From: Lingula anatina | Taxonomy: Eukaryota > Brachiopoda > Lingulata > Lingulida > Lingulidae | Assembly (NCBI RefSeq): GCF_001039355.2 | Contig: NW_019775969.1 | Span: 616,729-680,728 of the forward strand | Reading direction: 5' to 3' | Length of the DNA stretch: 64,000 bases | Shown here: positions 22,594 through 34,395 of the stretch, piece by piece | Numbering within the stretch: position 1 is the stretch's first letter | How the letters are laid out: each line of letters opens with the position of its first letter | Program-made: the position numbers and the translations under genes | Notes under the pieces: model-generated | What the model was told of the DNA's origin: nothing | What the model saw: the letters and a program-made list of their open reading frames with translations, nothing else | The model's database searches: none

Positions 22594-25200
22594 ATTTAGA
22601 CACACTTTCTTTCACAACTGCTTTCAAGAAGCTGCCAGCAGAAATTGAAACTGAACAGTTACAAGAATATGCAAAAAATACCCTTTAATCTTTCTGTTCA
22701 CACGTGGAACTTTTAAAGCAAGCGTCTGTTTATGATTAGCAAAAAATAATTTACCAGCTGAAAGAGACTTGCATTAATGTTATTAAATGCCACTTCATTT
22801 TCTCCATAAAGTATCTGAAGACAGGGAAAGTAATTGCCATGTGATTGTGAGTGAAATCCATTGATGACCTTCAGACCCTCCAATATAGGTTCATGAAACC
22901 TTCACCTGTCAGGTCATATGCACTTAATTTGGAAAATGTACTTTTACTATTATAATACCTTAGCGCATTGTTAAGGTAAGATGCATATTATGGAAGCTCA
23001 CCCATACTCAAACTTCCTGAGTTTAGTCCAGCTTCAGAGTGAAAGAATATATACCAGAAGCTGTAGTGTTATGTCTGACAATTACATTATTAGTCATTCG
23101 ATCACCTTTATGTTGCTCATGTGTTTGAGTATGAACAAGCTTTTCGAGTACAGGCCAGAGTCCTTCCAAAATGACAGATACTAGTACAATATATTTATGC
23201 AAGAGGTTTAAGGAAATCTAGATTAGCCAGCATGTATTTACATGTAGGTAAGCAGCAGAACACTGTTTTATGTAAGATTAGAATTTATCATAAGCGGAAG
23301 AAGGCATTTATATTGAGAGAAAAAAGGTTACTAGGTTCATAAATAATTTCAGCATATTTCCAAAGTATTTTTAACAGAGAGTGATGCTTTTGTATATTTT
23401 TTCTATTAAGATAATAATTTTGAAAAAAATACTGTATATAGCAGTTATGTATGTGAAGACTATCCATGTTTTCAATTGTTAATGGTTGTGATGACGTCCC
23501 TAGTTTTATGACGTGTGGGAACCCAATTTTGGCACTCAATTGTGTTTAGAATAATATCAGGAAATTGACTTTGGTATCAATTTGAATGAGAGTTTGCTGT
23601 CGTGTTCAACCCAAGACTGTTTAAGTAATGTGTATGGCGCCACCTGGTGATTGCCCACAATATAACTTAAAACACTGCAGATTTTATTCCAGTTTCAGTG
23701 AAGAATTGCAAAACTTATGATCCATAAAATTTGCAAAAATGGTCTTTCTTTTACATTTTAGAAGTATGTGTCGGCCTATCAGCATCACTTATGTTTTTGC
23801 TTTTTTCTTTATTAGTGAAGTACAGCTCTGGTAAAGAGTCTGGTTCCAACCTATTTGCTGAGTATTGAGTGCTAGGAAATTGCTAGAAAATTGACATTTT
23901 TGAACGTGGGATGTAGACTTCCTTTCAACATAAAATAATTGACTCAAAGAGCAGTATTTGGAGTTTGAGAACAGCAGAGAAAGGTTACTAATACATATTA
24001 GATAAGATTAAGAGACCGATTCTCCTCACTGCCTTTGTTCAATCAGATCTATAATTAAAGTACATATCTTCTCTTTTTCCTTGTCAACTGATGAGCAGAA
24101 ATAATATATCACAAAGCAATGATACCTGGACATGTGAAATCTGGCATAAAACATGCAGAAAGGATTCATGATTCTGGAATAATCGTGGTAATTTCTACAT
24201 TATATTGCTGATACTGATGCCTCAAGTTCTGTGAACAGAAAAATTCTCAAAGGTGATCAATGTGCAGACTGATAGTCATCAATAGTTTGTGTGGAAAGTA
24301 GCATTTAAGTCAGCATTAACCTTGTCCTTGTTCTGTGAATAGATATGGCCAATGGCCACAAGAATTTAAAAAAAAAAAAGAACATTAATTGGTCGGAAAA
24401 TTAGTAGACCTGAAGCCAACAGCATGCTTTTTGCAGATCTCCAAATGGCTGAATTTTAAAAGATTACTTTGGTTGTTTTGATGACAAGTGTCTAAGACAA
24501 TATTGTAATTGTTTGTATCATCAGTGCAAGTCTAAGCTAAATCTGGTGAGAATGAAAGTGGAGGGTTGGAAGTTAAGGAGTAAATGGCTACATTAGGGCC
24601 CTTAGCACATTAATCAGTATTGCTAAACTAGAGACTGCCAACTCGGTAGCCTGGATTTTATGTAATAAAGTCACTGAAATGGAGCCTCAGGCTCCACATG
24701 GCCAGTTGATCAACTGAACAGCAGGAAGTAGATGTGGATAACTTGTGAGAGAGTTTAAACCCCTGTAACATGATAACATGCTGGGACCTCTCATAGTGAA
24801 CCAGTTCACTTGGGTGTTATTATGACAATTTAGAATACATGTAATAGTAGAGAATGAATCATCACTAATTACTTACATATTGCTAGTGGTTTACGTGTAA
24901 ATATATATATACAACACAACTTGACAGGATTATCATTTTCTTTGGTTGAAGAAAGTATATCCATTGACTTATTTGTGTTAGCACTGATACATTCCATGGA
25001 ATTATCATATGTATAATGCACAATGCTTTTTTTTCTTTGTTAACTTTTTATTGTTGTTTGTTACCTGATAATGTTGAATTGGAATGTTTTGTATGGCTGT
25101 GTTGGTAATTTCTGGAACTTCAACAGCTTGGGTTGGGGTGCCTATGGTTTAGGTATGAAATGTAGCATATAATTTGAATAAAAGTTAAGCAGTGTTTGAA
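22594..25200 (+). other. Likely 3'UTR of ACSBG
   Basis: After the stop codon at 22591-22593 there is a long AT-rich, CpG-poor stretch with no convincing ORF. It runs up to an AATAAA at 25177. Short ORFs here (for example 22981-23184) have no recognisable content. The assignment rests on orientation and on the absence of an earlier strong poly(A) signal. Confidence 0.5.
25177..25182 (+). terminator. Candidate poly(A) signal for ACSBG
   Basis: AATAAA in the context TTTGAATAAAAG, followed within 15-35 nt by a GT/T-rich stretch (TGTTTGAATATGTTTTTTG), as expected for cleavage and polyadenylation. Confidence 0.5.
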
Positions 25201-25370
25201 TATGTTTTTTGTTCATTTAATCTGCATGTATCTTTCATGAACATTCAAACATCAAAATGGAAAATTGACCAATGCATTCTATATAGCTGAAATAGTAGTT
25301 CACAGACAATATGTATGTCACAGGTCAGATCCTAATCTAGCCCACTTCAGAAGTGGCCCAGACTACATCC

Positions 25371-25422
25371 CAATTGGGTCTTTGCATTGTTAGCAGCAAT
25401 TGGGTCTTTGCATTGTTAGCAG
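25371..25422. repeat. 26-bp exact tandem duplication
   Basis: A unit starting CAATTGGGTCTTTGCATTG occurs twice, head to tail, without mismatch. Confidence 0.95.
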
Positions 25423-25994
25423 CATAATGAGCGTGCTCATTGGCCAAGTAATTTACAGGTGAGCTGCCAATTTGTTTGTATGGCATGTGTAATTGAATAG
25501 GGGAAGTCATAGATCAAGGCAAATATTATGATAAGCATAGTGTTATCAGCATAGAAGTTTTTGAGATAACTTCCATTTTTTCTTACAACCAGGAGCTCCA
25601 CTTGAACAATCTTGTTGAGTGTGAAACAGCTCATCCTGAAATGAGAAGTAAACTGATTGAAAGATTCCATTAGATGCACATTCTTTTACGATGAAGTATA
25701 TTCCTTTTATAATCTAATCAAGTGTATCTGTGTCAGTGTTGGTGTCCTTCACATTTGTACATCCTACCAAAATGCATTTTCCTTTTACCTGAAAAAAATT
25801 ATTCAAAAATAGTCTAATTAAAAAGGTAAATATTTTTACATACATTTTCACATTTTTGGTTATTGTATGCATATCTCTGTGTTGATAAACCCAATAACCT
25901 GCCAGGTCAGACTTTTGGTTAACTTTAATTTCAATGGTTTTTTGTGGTAAAAATGAAGGTCAAGTTTCACAACTCAGAGTTTACTTTAAAAAAG

Positions 25995-25995
<1 letters not shown>

Positions 25996-26060
<65 letters not shown>
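25996..26060. repeat. Long TA microsatellite
   Basis: About 32 uninterrupted TA units in intergenic DNA downstream of ACSBG. Confidence 0.95.
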
Positions 26061-26061
<1 letters not shown>

Positions 26062-29000
26062 CAATACTCTTAGTGCAGTTAATCTGTTGACTTATAGACT
26101 TACCAATAAAGAACATTTTAACCAAGATGTTAAACAAGAACCAGAAAACCATTAAATTTGTATGAAAGTGACACTGTAACCTCAGAACTTTATGGATTTT
26201 CCTTTTATATTGGGTGTCCTTCAGAGTATCACTGTCTAACCACATTTCTGGCTAAATTGACCTTTTAGCAGGCTATCTATGAACAAAATGCACATAGAGA
26301 TTGAATTCAGCATGTTCACATATTTCAATTTTAATCATCCAAACAACAATTTCAAGGATGTTAAGCTATATGACATTTGCCATGCGGTACTCGTATACTT
26401 CCAGTTAATCCCTTTTCGAGCGGCATCTGTGCGGAGCCAGGCGATGGCCGCGCGAAAACGTACGAAATCATACGTTTTTACGATCTTCGTAGCCTCTATG
26501 ATTTTATCAATCTAAAACTTTTGACAAATTTTGAAAATTGTTTATCCGTAGGCCGTAGCATTTTCGTAGATGGCATGACGCAGTTCCTGCACGGGCATTT
26601 GCTCGGTGAACTTGCGGTGATCGTGATCATGGTTGAACCAGTGTATGAAATGGCCGCCTGCCCGCCAGCCCGAGGCTGGTAACTTTCAGGCCGGGCGGGT
26701 AAGATTTGCAGATTACCCGCCCGACGGGCTGGCTGTTTTTACAGCCTATTTTCACCTTTTATTTTGTCTATGTTCACAAGCGATTTCAGCAAAATATTGA
26801 ATAAACTCACTGTTTTCACCCACTTTCATAGAAGCAAAGAACTAACCATAGCTTGCAATCGAACGCTCGTATCGAAATGTAACCAACAGTCTCCCTCTCA
26901 GTGGCCTCGTTTTCGAAGTTCTGTCTGTGTGATATGAAGTTGAAAGACAATTTGAAACGAGGCACAATGTCTTTAACCAGCTTCAGTGCACAGCAGATAA
27001 CGTTACGTCATTGTTTTGTGTAGAGNTTGAACCTGTTGTTGGTCTCGTTCCCTACCTTGAAATTAGAATTTTGATTAGCTGAATCATAGTTCTAAACCGT
27101 ACCAAATGAATCCCACGCCAATGTGGGGAGTGGTGGGGGAAGATCGGACTCGCATCCGCCGACCCACCCCTGATGTGGGCCTTAATTATGATTGAAGTCA
27201 ACTTACATTTCCGAAAGGGAGTTCGACCAATGAATATAATGTGGATTTTCTCTGGCAATTTAAGAAATGACCCCTTAGACACAAGGTAAAATGCGTATCC
27301 ATCTGCATATGAAGACAATCAATCTCATGCATTAAACAATATTCATGTTGACTCCTGTTTTGTTTACCCACATTATCTTAGGTGTTTCAGAAAGGTCATT
27401 TTTATGTGAAGGTGAGGTTTTATCGGTTTAAAAAGCCTCCCTATATATTGTCCAAACTGTTTCCTGTTTAATGGCTGTATATTTGCAAGCCTTGCTGTAT
27501 ATTTGCTGGAGTGATATGAATGGACCCACACCCTCCAACACACATACGCACACAATGGGATTGGAGAAAACTCGATACAAACATTGCATCAACAGACATG
27601 TCCAAGAGTGATGTCTGAAACTAGTAAACTCTTTCGCCAGAAAACAATAATTGTTCAACTTCCGTTGATCCTTAGCATGGAAACAAAACACGTTGAGGAG
27701 AGTCGAAATATACTGGAGTTTTATCTCAGAATTAATGAACCACTGAGATAGAAAAATATGACCTTTTGTCAGAGGAGGATTTTTGCCCCACATCAATGTA
27801 TTATCTGCCCAGCATCTAAACCTACAGCTCATATTTTGGTGACATTTCAATTTGATCCAAATTCGATTGCCTTCACACTGATGAAGACGGCTTACGTGTG
27901 ACGGGCCAAACAAGAGAGTCGCCGCAGCCCACTAATTTTGTTTAAATAACGTTTAATAATACCAGGATGTTTTGCTTTACATCATGGGTAATTAAGATAA
28001 ACACATGTATATTTGATTATTGGCAAATTAAATGGTGTTAGTAGGCAAAAACTGAGCGGTTGGGCGGTTTACGTAGTTGTCTACCTCCAATTACCCTCTG
28101 ATATGAGGGACTTTTAAAATAGTACACAAAATTAATTACAATAATTTTGTAACAGACATACTGAGATCAGAGTCACCTTGCATGCATTCCATACTTAGAC
28201 GGTCGTCTGCAGAGATGCGGTAAGGCCACAATGATCCGAATTTAAAGCGATCCATGTAAGTTTCCCGTGGGTTTCTAGTGAGTGTAAAGGTTAGGTCTTA
28301 ATTGTCAGAATTTTTTGTACAAATTCGCTTTCTGCTAAAAATCTTAGCATCACAGTTAAAATGGCATTTACGACAACTCTCTTTAGTACAAAGATATTAT
28401 CTATAAGACCACGGTCAAGAAGTAATGACCTCTGGTAGTATTATGTTGTACCTTCAATAGTTTTCAAAGAAGTCAAGCAATCGTGAAATAAAATACATAT
28501 AAAAACTTTTATGCAAAAAGTCACGAAATTTTCGGGACAGGTCAGGAATGGGCTTGCTTTTGGTGGTGATTAATGAATCATTTAATAAGTTAACTAATAA
28601 ATAAATTATGATCTATAATGAGAAATGTTCTGCTAATGTTTGCGTTCTCTGAGTGCTTTTCTAGTTTGTCCATTGGTTCTATCTGCTCCGACTAGGAAAA
28701 CAAAAACTGACATTTCGAGCTTTAGGCTAACCCATCTTGTTGCACATTTGTTATATGAATATGGTTAAATTATTTCTTATTTTGAAACAAATTGGAGCGT
28801 ACCTAGCGCTCATATATGTATACTTTTCACAAAGAAACATTTGTATCGTTTATATGAGATAAACCCCGCCTCCCCCCCTCATCTACGCCTATTTGATTTC
28901 TGTTTGGCAGATTGCCTATTGTAACCCAAAAGAAAAGTTACAGCATGTAGATAATGCATATTCAAGTTCTGTGATGGTTAGCTGGCTTCCAGAAATGTTT

Positions 29001-29185
29001 CAGTTAGGATTGTTTGTTAATTTATAAATTATACTATACATATCGGTGCAATCATTTCATTACGAAATTTGATGTCCTTACTTACAACTTAGTTAACACA
29101 CATATTAATCAGCATGAAAGTAACATATCCCCTGTACAAGCAAAAAATCGTATTCTTAATTAGAATACTTTACTGATTTGAAATG
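26061..29185. other. Intergenic region with abrupt rise in CpG
   Basis: From about 26.38 kb CpG becomes frequent (for example GGCGATGGCCGCGCGAAAACG near 26440), unlike the preceding 26 kb. The longest ORF, 27428-27913 on the minus strand (161 codons), has no recognised motif or matching splice sites, and I treat it as chance. A single N lies at 27026. A GC-rich hairpin is listed separately. Confidence 0.5.
26664..26733. repeat. Nested GC-rich inverted repeat
   Basis: Inner arms GGGCGGGTAA (26693-26702) and TTACCCGCCC (26713-26722) flank a 10-nt loop. Outer arms GCCAGCCC (26664-26671) and GGGCTGGC (26726-26733) enclose them. It stands out in AT-rich DNA. It could be part of a transposon end or a structured regulatory site; I see no T-run or gene at its edge. 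Confidence 0.8.
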
Positions 29186-29410
29186 TTATGGAGACAGACC
29201 TTCAGCGAGAGCGTAAGATACCAAGTCAGTTAATGCTAACACAACCGGTTGAAAGGCCACTTTAGAAAATTGAACCGGAGGCTTAATTGCTATCCCCGTC
29301 TTTCCAAAACCATCGCCGTCACATTTAATTGGCGCTGAGGATTGATTTTGTAACTGGAACGTTTCGCCTAATTTCGTCTGATATTCATTACTTCCATTAT
29401 ATGAAGACAT
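29186..29410 (-). CDS. Possible small protein or first exon, unknown function
   Basis: A 74-codon ORF starting MSSYNGSNEYQTKLG and containing KPPVQFSKVAFQPVVLALTD. Amino-acid composition is balanced, a possible acceptor (CTCATCCAG) lies 24 nt upstream of the ATG, and possible donors (TTG|GTATCT, AAG|GTCTGT) lie near its end. I recognise no family and found no partner exons in the following 6 kb on this strand. It could be the 5' exon of a gene or a chance ORF. Confidence 0.25.
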   Translation of the reverse strand: MSSYNGSNEYQTKLGETFQLQNQSSAPIKCDGDGFGKTGIAIKPPVQFSKVAFQPVVLALTDLVSYALAEGLSP

Positions 29411-31225
29411 TTTAAAGTTGATTGAGCTTCCTGGATGAGAATTTAATTATAGCCGAGTTTCGACGTAACAGGCTTGTACTTCTTTAATCAAAAGAAACCA
29501 CCAAAATACGTAGCCAATCTTTTATCTTATTGATATTCATAAAAAAGCAAAGATTGGGGGAAAAAGCGTCCCATTAAAATGATTTAGAGTCATTTTGTAT
29601 CCTGTAATATTGTTTCCCTTGGGATGCTTGTCTAGGACTTTGAACATTTGCTCGGTATTGTACCACCGTCACAGCTTAAATGTCAGAGTAGGGTGAGCAA
29701 AAATCCTTTTACACTATTGATTTCTCACGTAACCTGTAAGCTTAATTTCAGCTCAACTTCACTCAATACCTGCTGGTAATGAAAATGCATCTCATCATCG
29801 TGTGTGAGAGGCGGCAATGATCTCTGGCCCGAGTAGGCAAACGTTTTCAGAGGCTTGCTGCGAGGAAGTCCTTTGTTCTGGCGCAAGTCTGGAAGCGATC
29901 TATTGTCGCGCGTCCAGGCAGTTCTCTACCGCCCAAGGAGCTGCAAGACGAGGTAAAACGATCAAAACGCGTAAAGTTACTTTATCTTTTTATGTCCAAC
30001 TTTAATTATACTCAGAAAGCCGTCTTTCGTGACGGTTTGTGATTCTATTATGGTTGCAAATGACTTCATAATCGACCGTAATTTTAAAAGTGCGAAAATA
30101 TAGTGGTTTGATTGAGATTTTTCAGATTTTTCCATCAGTGGAAACCAACTTGATTGTATTTCTAAAGGTTGCACTGTATTTACAATATTCTTTTGAAAGT
30201 GTTTGTTAAGGTATTCATTTCCTTGGCATCAAGCAAGCATAAGGGCACACACATGGGTTTCAAAGTTAAGGTGCATTTTATTAAGATAAATTGAATACAC
30301 AATCACACGTTTGGTATTCGTCTCATCGTGTCTATAGGCCAACGCCAAAACCAAGACTATTTATATATATAAGACGTGTACAAATGTAATTGCACTTACC
30401 TGTTACCCATTAGACAAACGTTTATTACAGCAGCATTTGTCATATTCGAGTCTGTTTGCCAGTTATTTTACCTTTACGAACACATTCAGTTCAGTTCAGC
30501 GCATTCTGCTATACTGGATAGCAAGCCTAGTACTTATATGATTAAAATTAGAGGTATACAGTATGTCATACCCAAAACATACTAAAATCTTTTAAACTTA
30601 CTTATACAAAATTGTAATTGAGGTTGATCTTACTGATAGTCCTTCCTACTGATTTCACGTGCGTGATAATTAAATGTTTTATAGACATGAATCGTAAAAT
30701 AAACTAAAAATTACCCCAGCGGGTCAATGTCGACTTCCATCTTCAATCACCGAGTCCCCTGAAACACTATATGAAGTGGTCTTTTGGGGATATGTAAAGG
30801 AAATGACTGGCATGAGTACAGTGTAGTGTTTCAGAAAAACCATGCGTTTAAAGAATAATCCCTGAATGGAAACTTATTCTTACTTATCATTATATCTCTT
30901 CTTTACGCTTGCAAAAAAAAAAAAAAAAAAAAAAACATAGCAAAATAACGCAAACTAGTGGCATCAAACGACAACGGGTCACAGTAAATTTATTTTAGTA
31001 GGCTAACTTCTTCACTCAAGGACGCCATACTGTGAATTTTATGGACTGAACATAGCAGGGGGCGTAAATGCCAGCAGAATAATCGCCAACTATTGACTAG
31101 CTACTATTTAATGAAAATCCTCCGTAATGTGCTCATACCAAAACAAGAATCACACTGTTAATCGAGTAGTTTATAAATTTTAAATTATTTCCATGAGGTG
31201 CAATGCATATGCCATAATATCATTA
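29411..31225. other. Intergenic, possible exon at 29817-29952
   Basis: A GC-richer piece with ATG at 29817 and a good-looking donor (GACGAG|GTAAAA, after 29952) encodes 45 codons without recognised similarity (MISGPSRQTFSEACC). It could be a divergent first exon opposite the minus-strand ORF at 29186-29410, sharing a CpG-rich promoter region. The rest holds a poly-A run (30913-30935) and nothing else I can name. Confidence 0.25.
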
Positions 31226-31556
31226 AAGGGATAACAACTGTTCATTTTGGCCAAAAATGAATTTTTCTGGGGTAAAGGACAATTTTTCCAAACTTATCAA
31301 TTGTAAATGAATCCATTCCCACATTCAAAATTAGTCTCTGGTTTTTTTCTAAAACGTTTGGTTTTTTGTAATAATCTCTTAAGAGATTATTGCAGAGTGT
31401 ACCCATCTATGGAGGTCACGTGATGTGATGGCAAGCACAAAGTTAACTGTGTTAACCGCCGTTTTGGGGGTAAAATAGAATTTATTGTATTTCTGTGAGT
31501 TATTTACGATGTATTATTGCGAAATATGGATATCTTACCAACGGTTGCTATCCCTT
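31226..31556. mobile_element. 331-bp MITE with ~19-bp inverted ends and central palindrome
   Basis: The left end AAGGGATAACAACTGTT and the reverse complement of the right end, AAGGGATAGCAACCGTT, differ at two positions. TA flanks both ends (31224-31225 and 31557-31558), the usual Tc1/mariner target site. A 22-bp perfect palindrome (AATAATCTCTTAAGAGATTATT) lies near the middle (about 31370-31391). No ORF. Confidence 0.7.
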
Positions 31557-32584
31557 TAATTGCCTTGCCTTCTTGTCTTCATTTTAACCATGAATATCTT
31601 CATATTTTGATGGCAACAATGTATAAATTCCTAATTCCATTGAACGGCAAAGCAGGAAGATGAAAGAGTGAGACACCACAAGAACCTCTAAGATAAATGT
31701 AGATGCTTTGTTGTGTTTAAGGACGTTGACAAACGTTATTAGTTTTAAAGATGAAAGAAAATAACTGCAGCATTAAAGTATACTGTAAACGGAATTCCCT
31801 AATCGTCTCCCAATGACATCTAATTCAAGTATTTAGCGTATTGGCATGCTAGTTTTGATGAGAGTAGAAAAAGACATTAAGAAAAAAGAAATGGCCTGCT
31901 TAAGTAAGCAGTCTACGTTATACTGAGAGTCAGATTTCGATCTACAGAGGAAATATATGAGAGGAGGAAGACGGAAAGACGAATTAAAGCTGTACCTAAT
32001 ATCAACGTATTATTAAGTGCGCCATTCTTGTTATATCCACGGACAGAGAGACGGACAGAAAAACAGATTTGGCAAACAAACATTCAAGAAGGCAGACCAG
32101 CGGATAGGCAGACAGCTAGGCAATAAAGTACCTGCTCAAAATTTTGCATAATTGCAGCTGACATACAAAGTAAAATAGAAACAAATTTTCTACTCGGCAA
32201 ATATCGAGTAGAAGAGCTTTAATTACTTAGACTGTAAATTTTAACATCAAACAAAATGCTAAAACAGACCCCATTCAAGGCAATTAAATGACTACGTTTT
32301 ATGTAACGCCAAAGCTAAATTACACACAACATTAATATTGGCATTAGGCAACTAATGAGGTTTTTCCATAGTTTATAGGAACGGAAGAAGTATCAGACCT
32401 GTGACCTGTGACCGCGCTACTATTCCGAGTATTCGTGCTGTTTCGCCTGGATGTTTTGAGGTAATTGAAACTACTTTAGCTTTACGTAATATAGATCATT
32501 GTGACCTTGGACAGTAACGCCAAGGGGAGGCGACCTTTGTGCCTTTTTTTATGCAACCGTTAAATTGGTCATAGCAAAGTTGAA

Positions 32585-33680
32585 GGCTCAAAGGAGGCAC
32601 AGTGGTCGCTCAGGACGTACACGGGGGGTGCACAGGATGTTCAGACAAAGGTTGAAGAGTTGTTTGCTAAAAGATGGCTTTTCTGAGACAGAAAGGAGGT
32701 ACAAGCATCGCTGTGGTTGCAGAAGCTTGCTGCAGACCAGCCTACATGCTTGCTCTCCGATTCTTACTTTTTATCGTAATTCTAGGGCCAACCCTTTGGA
32801 AAATTTAAAATTCACCGACTCCATTCAAAGGTAATTATAAAAGGCCCTTCATCTTCTAGTCGCCACTCTATAGACTCTACTTAGCCGGCTCTAGTCTTGA
32901 ATTGTAACCCTCTGAGTTTTGACAGCCAGGGGCAGACCGACTAAGTTCGTGGTCTCCATCCTTTGCGTCTGTTCACTCTGCTTCCGAGGACAACAATGGC
33001 CACCTGGTTCCCAATCAGTGCATGCGGACATAGTAATGAGGTAGTATGCAAGATGTTATTAATCCCTTAGTATCTTTCTTCTGGAAATGCTTTCATTTGT
33101 GCCACTAGAATGGAGCTGTTGAAAATCAAGAAAAGCGCCAAAACCAAATCACCCATATACCCATAAATGGTCCCTAAAACAACATTCGTTTGTCCCACAG
33201 AGGCATGTTTGAATTGTTACCAATGAACGATGTTAGCTAATAATGGTACAGATTGAGATTGATTACTCAATACCATTTTTGTAACATTATGATTGATTAC
33301 TCAGCATTTTCGTAGATCGGTTGTTTTGTTTTAAATCGGGTCGGAAACCGTGGGCTGCACAGGGCATGCTTGATCTCAGTGGGCGACCAGGACAACATGA
33401 ACATTTCCGATTTGGTCGTTCTAGGGGTCACAAGGAACTCTGCAGCAGTTGCACATGAAGGCAATCTTTGTCTCTCCATTGTACAACTATGAATGGGTCC
33501 CGGTTGCTGTTTTAGACCCAAAGGAAGTACAGAGCTCGATGTTCGAACCGGTCGTACAAAGGTCGAGGATGAGGCTGGTTGCTCAAAGGTGGCTCAAAGG
33601 AGCCAGAACAGAGGTGCAAGTTTTGCTGTGGTTGCAGATTGAATACACAATGGATGGTCAGAAATCACCATGAAGGCTCT
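32585..33680 (+). repeat. Pair of diverged direct repeats
   Basis: Segment 32625-32735 and segment 33538-33640 share, in order, GATGTTC, CAAAGGT, TTGCT.AAAGRTGGCT, AGGTRCAAG and GCTGTGGTTGCAGA, with indels between. They lie about 0.92 kb apart. In one frame the second reads RCKFCCGCR and ends in CNCY before a stop. The first reads GCTGCSDKG before a stop. The cysteine clusters hint at decayed metallothionein-like exons, but frames are interrupted and this is only an inference. Confidence 0.35.
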
Positions 33681-34353
33681 TATAGATGCAATTGCTACTG
33701 AGAATCTGGGAGATGCTACTGCCACCATTGTGCCTTCCTTGTCGTACCATTGGTGCCCAATGAACAATGATTATGGTGACCACAGAACCTGCACGGCGAA
33801 CTTTGAGCGACTATGACAATATTTCTCTCCCTTTCTTCCTCTCTTCTGCACCCTTCATGTTTCCTGTCAACTTCTTTGTCGCAACCCGCTCATCAAAGAT
33901 GCAGAGTATTTAGATTTTGTCCTAAATTATTCTGATCCGTTATCATATATAAGGTTCTAATAAATAGCGATGATAGCTCGGGTTCTTGTCACTAGTGGCA
34001 AGGAATATGAGAGTCCCAGATATAGCATCAAACCAGCCTCCAAGCTTGGTATTCTTGGCTTCTCCCTTAGCTTCTCCCTTTCTCCCTCCCATGGGCTATC
34101 CCTATGTTCTCCAGGTTGCTCAAAAGAAGGCAAGGATCTCCCGAACATCGCTGAGCTGTAACATATTAGGAAGAAGCCTAGTGGAATGGTTGTCACTGAT
34201 CACCACTGATGATACGGAAAAGGCTCAGATGGGTCTCGATGGGTGCTTAAACAGTGCTCGGGGTTCCCCGTGTTGCCTATACACACGTTGAATGCCATAG
34301 TAGGTTGCACATGAACCTACAGGGGCGGCAGGCAAGTGTGTAAGCACAGGTCG

Positions 34354-34354
34354 C

Positions 34355-34395
<41 letters not shown>
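34354..34395. repeat. TAG trinucleotide microsatellite
   Basis: Fourteen uninterrupted TAG units. Confidence 0.95.

Noticed and set aside
25934-26245. ORFs with a long alternating Tyr-Ile stretch
   Set aside because: Translation of a TA microsatellite.
26279-26682. Overlapping plus-strand ORFs at the CpG transition
   Set aside because: The GC-rich frame comes from the inverted-repeat DNA and has no recognisable protein content.
27428-27913. 161-codon minus-strand ORF, one of the longest outside known genes
   Set aside because: No recognisable domain, odd composition (many Cys, His, Trp), no splice or start context. Most likely a chance ORF.
33530-33560. tRNA-like B box (minus-strand GGTTCGAACATC)
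   Set aside because: No A box at the right distance and no cloverleaf arms; not a tRNA or clear SINE.
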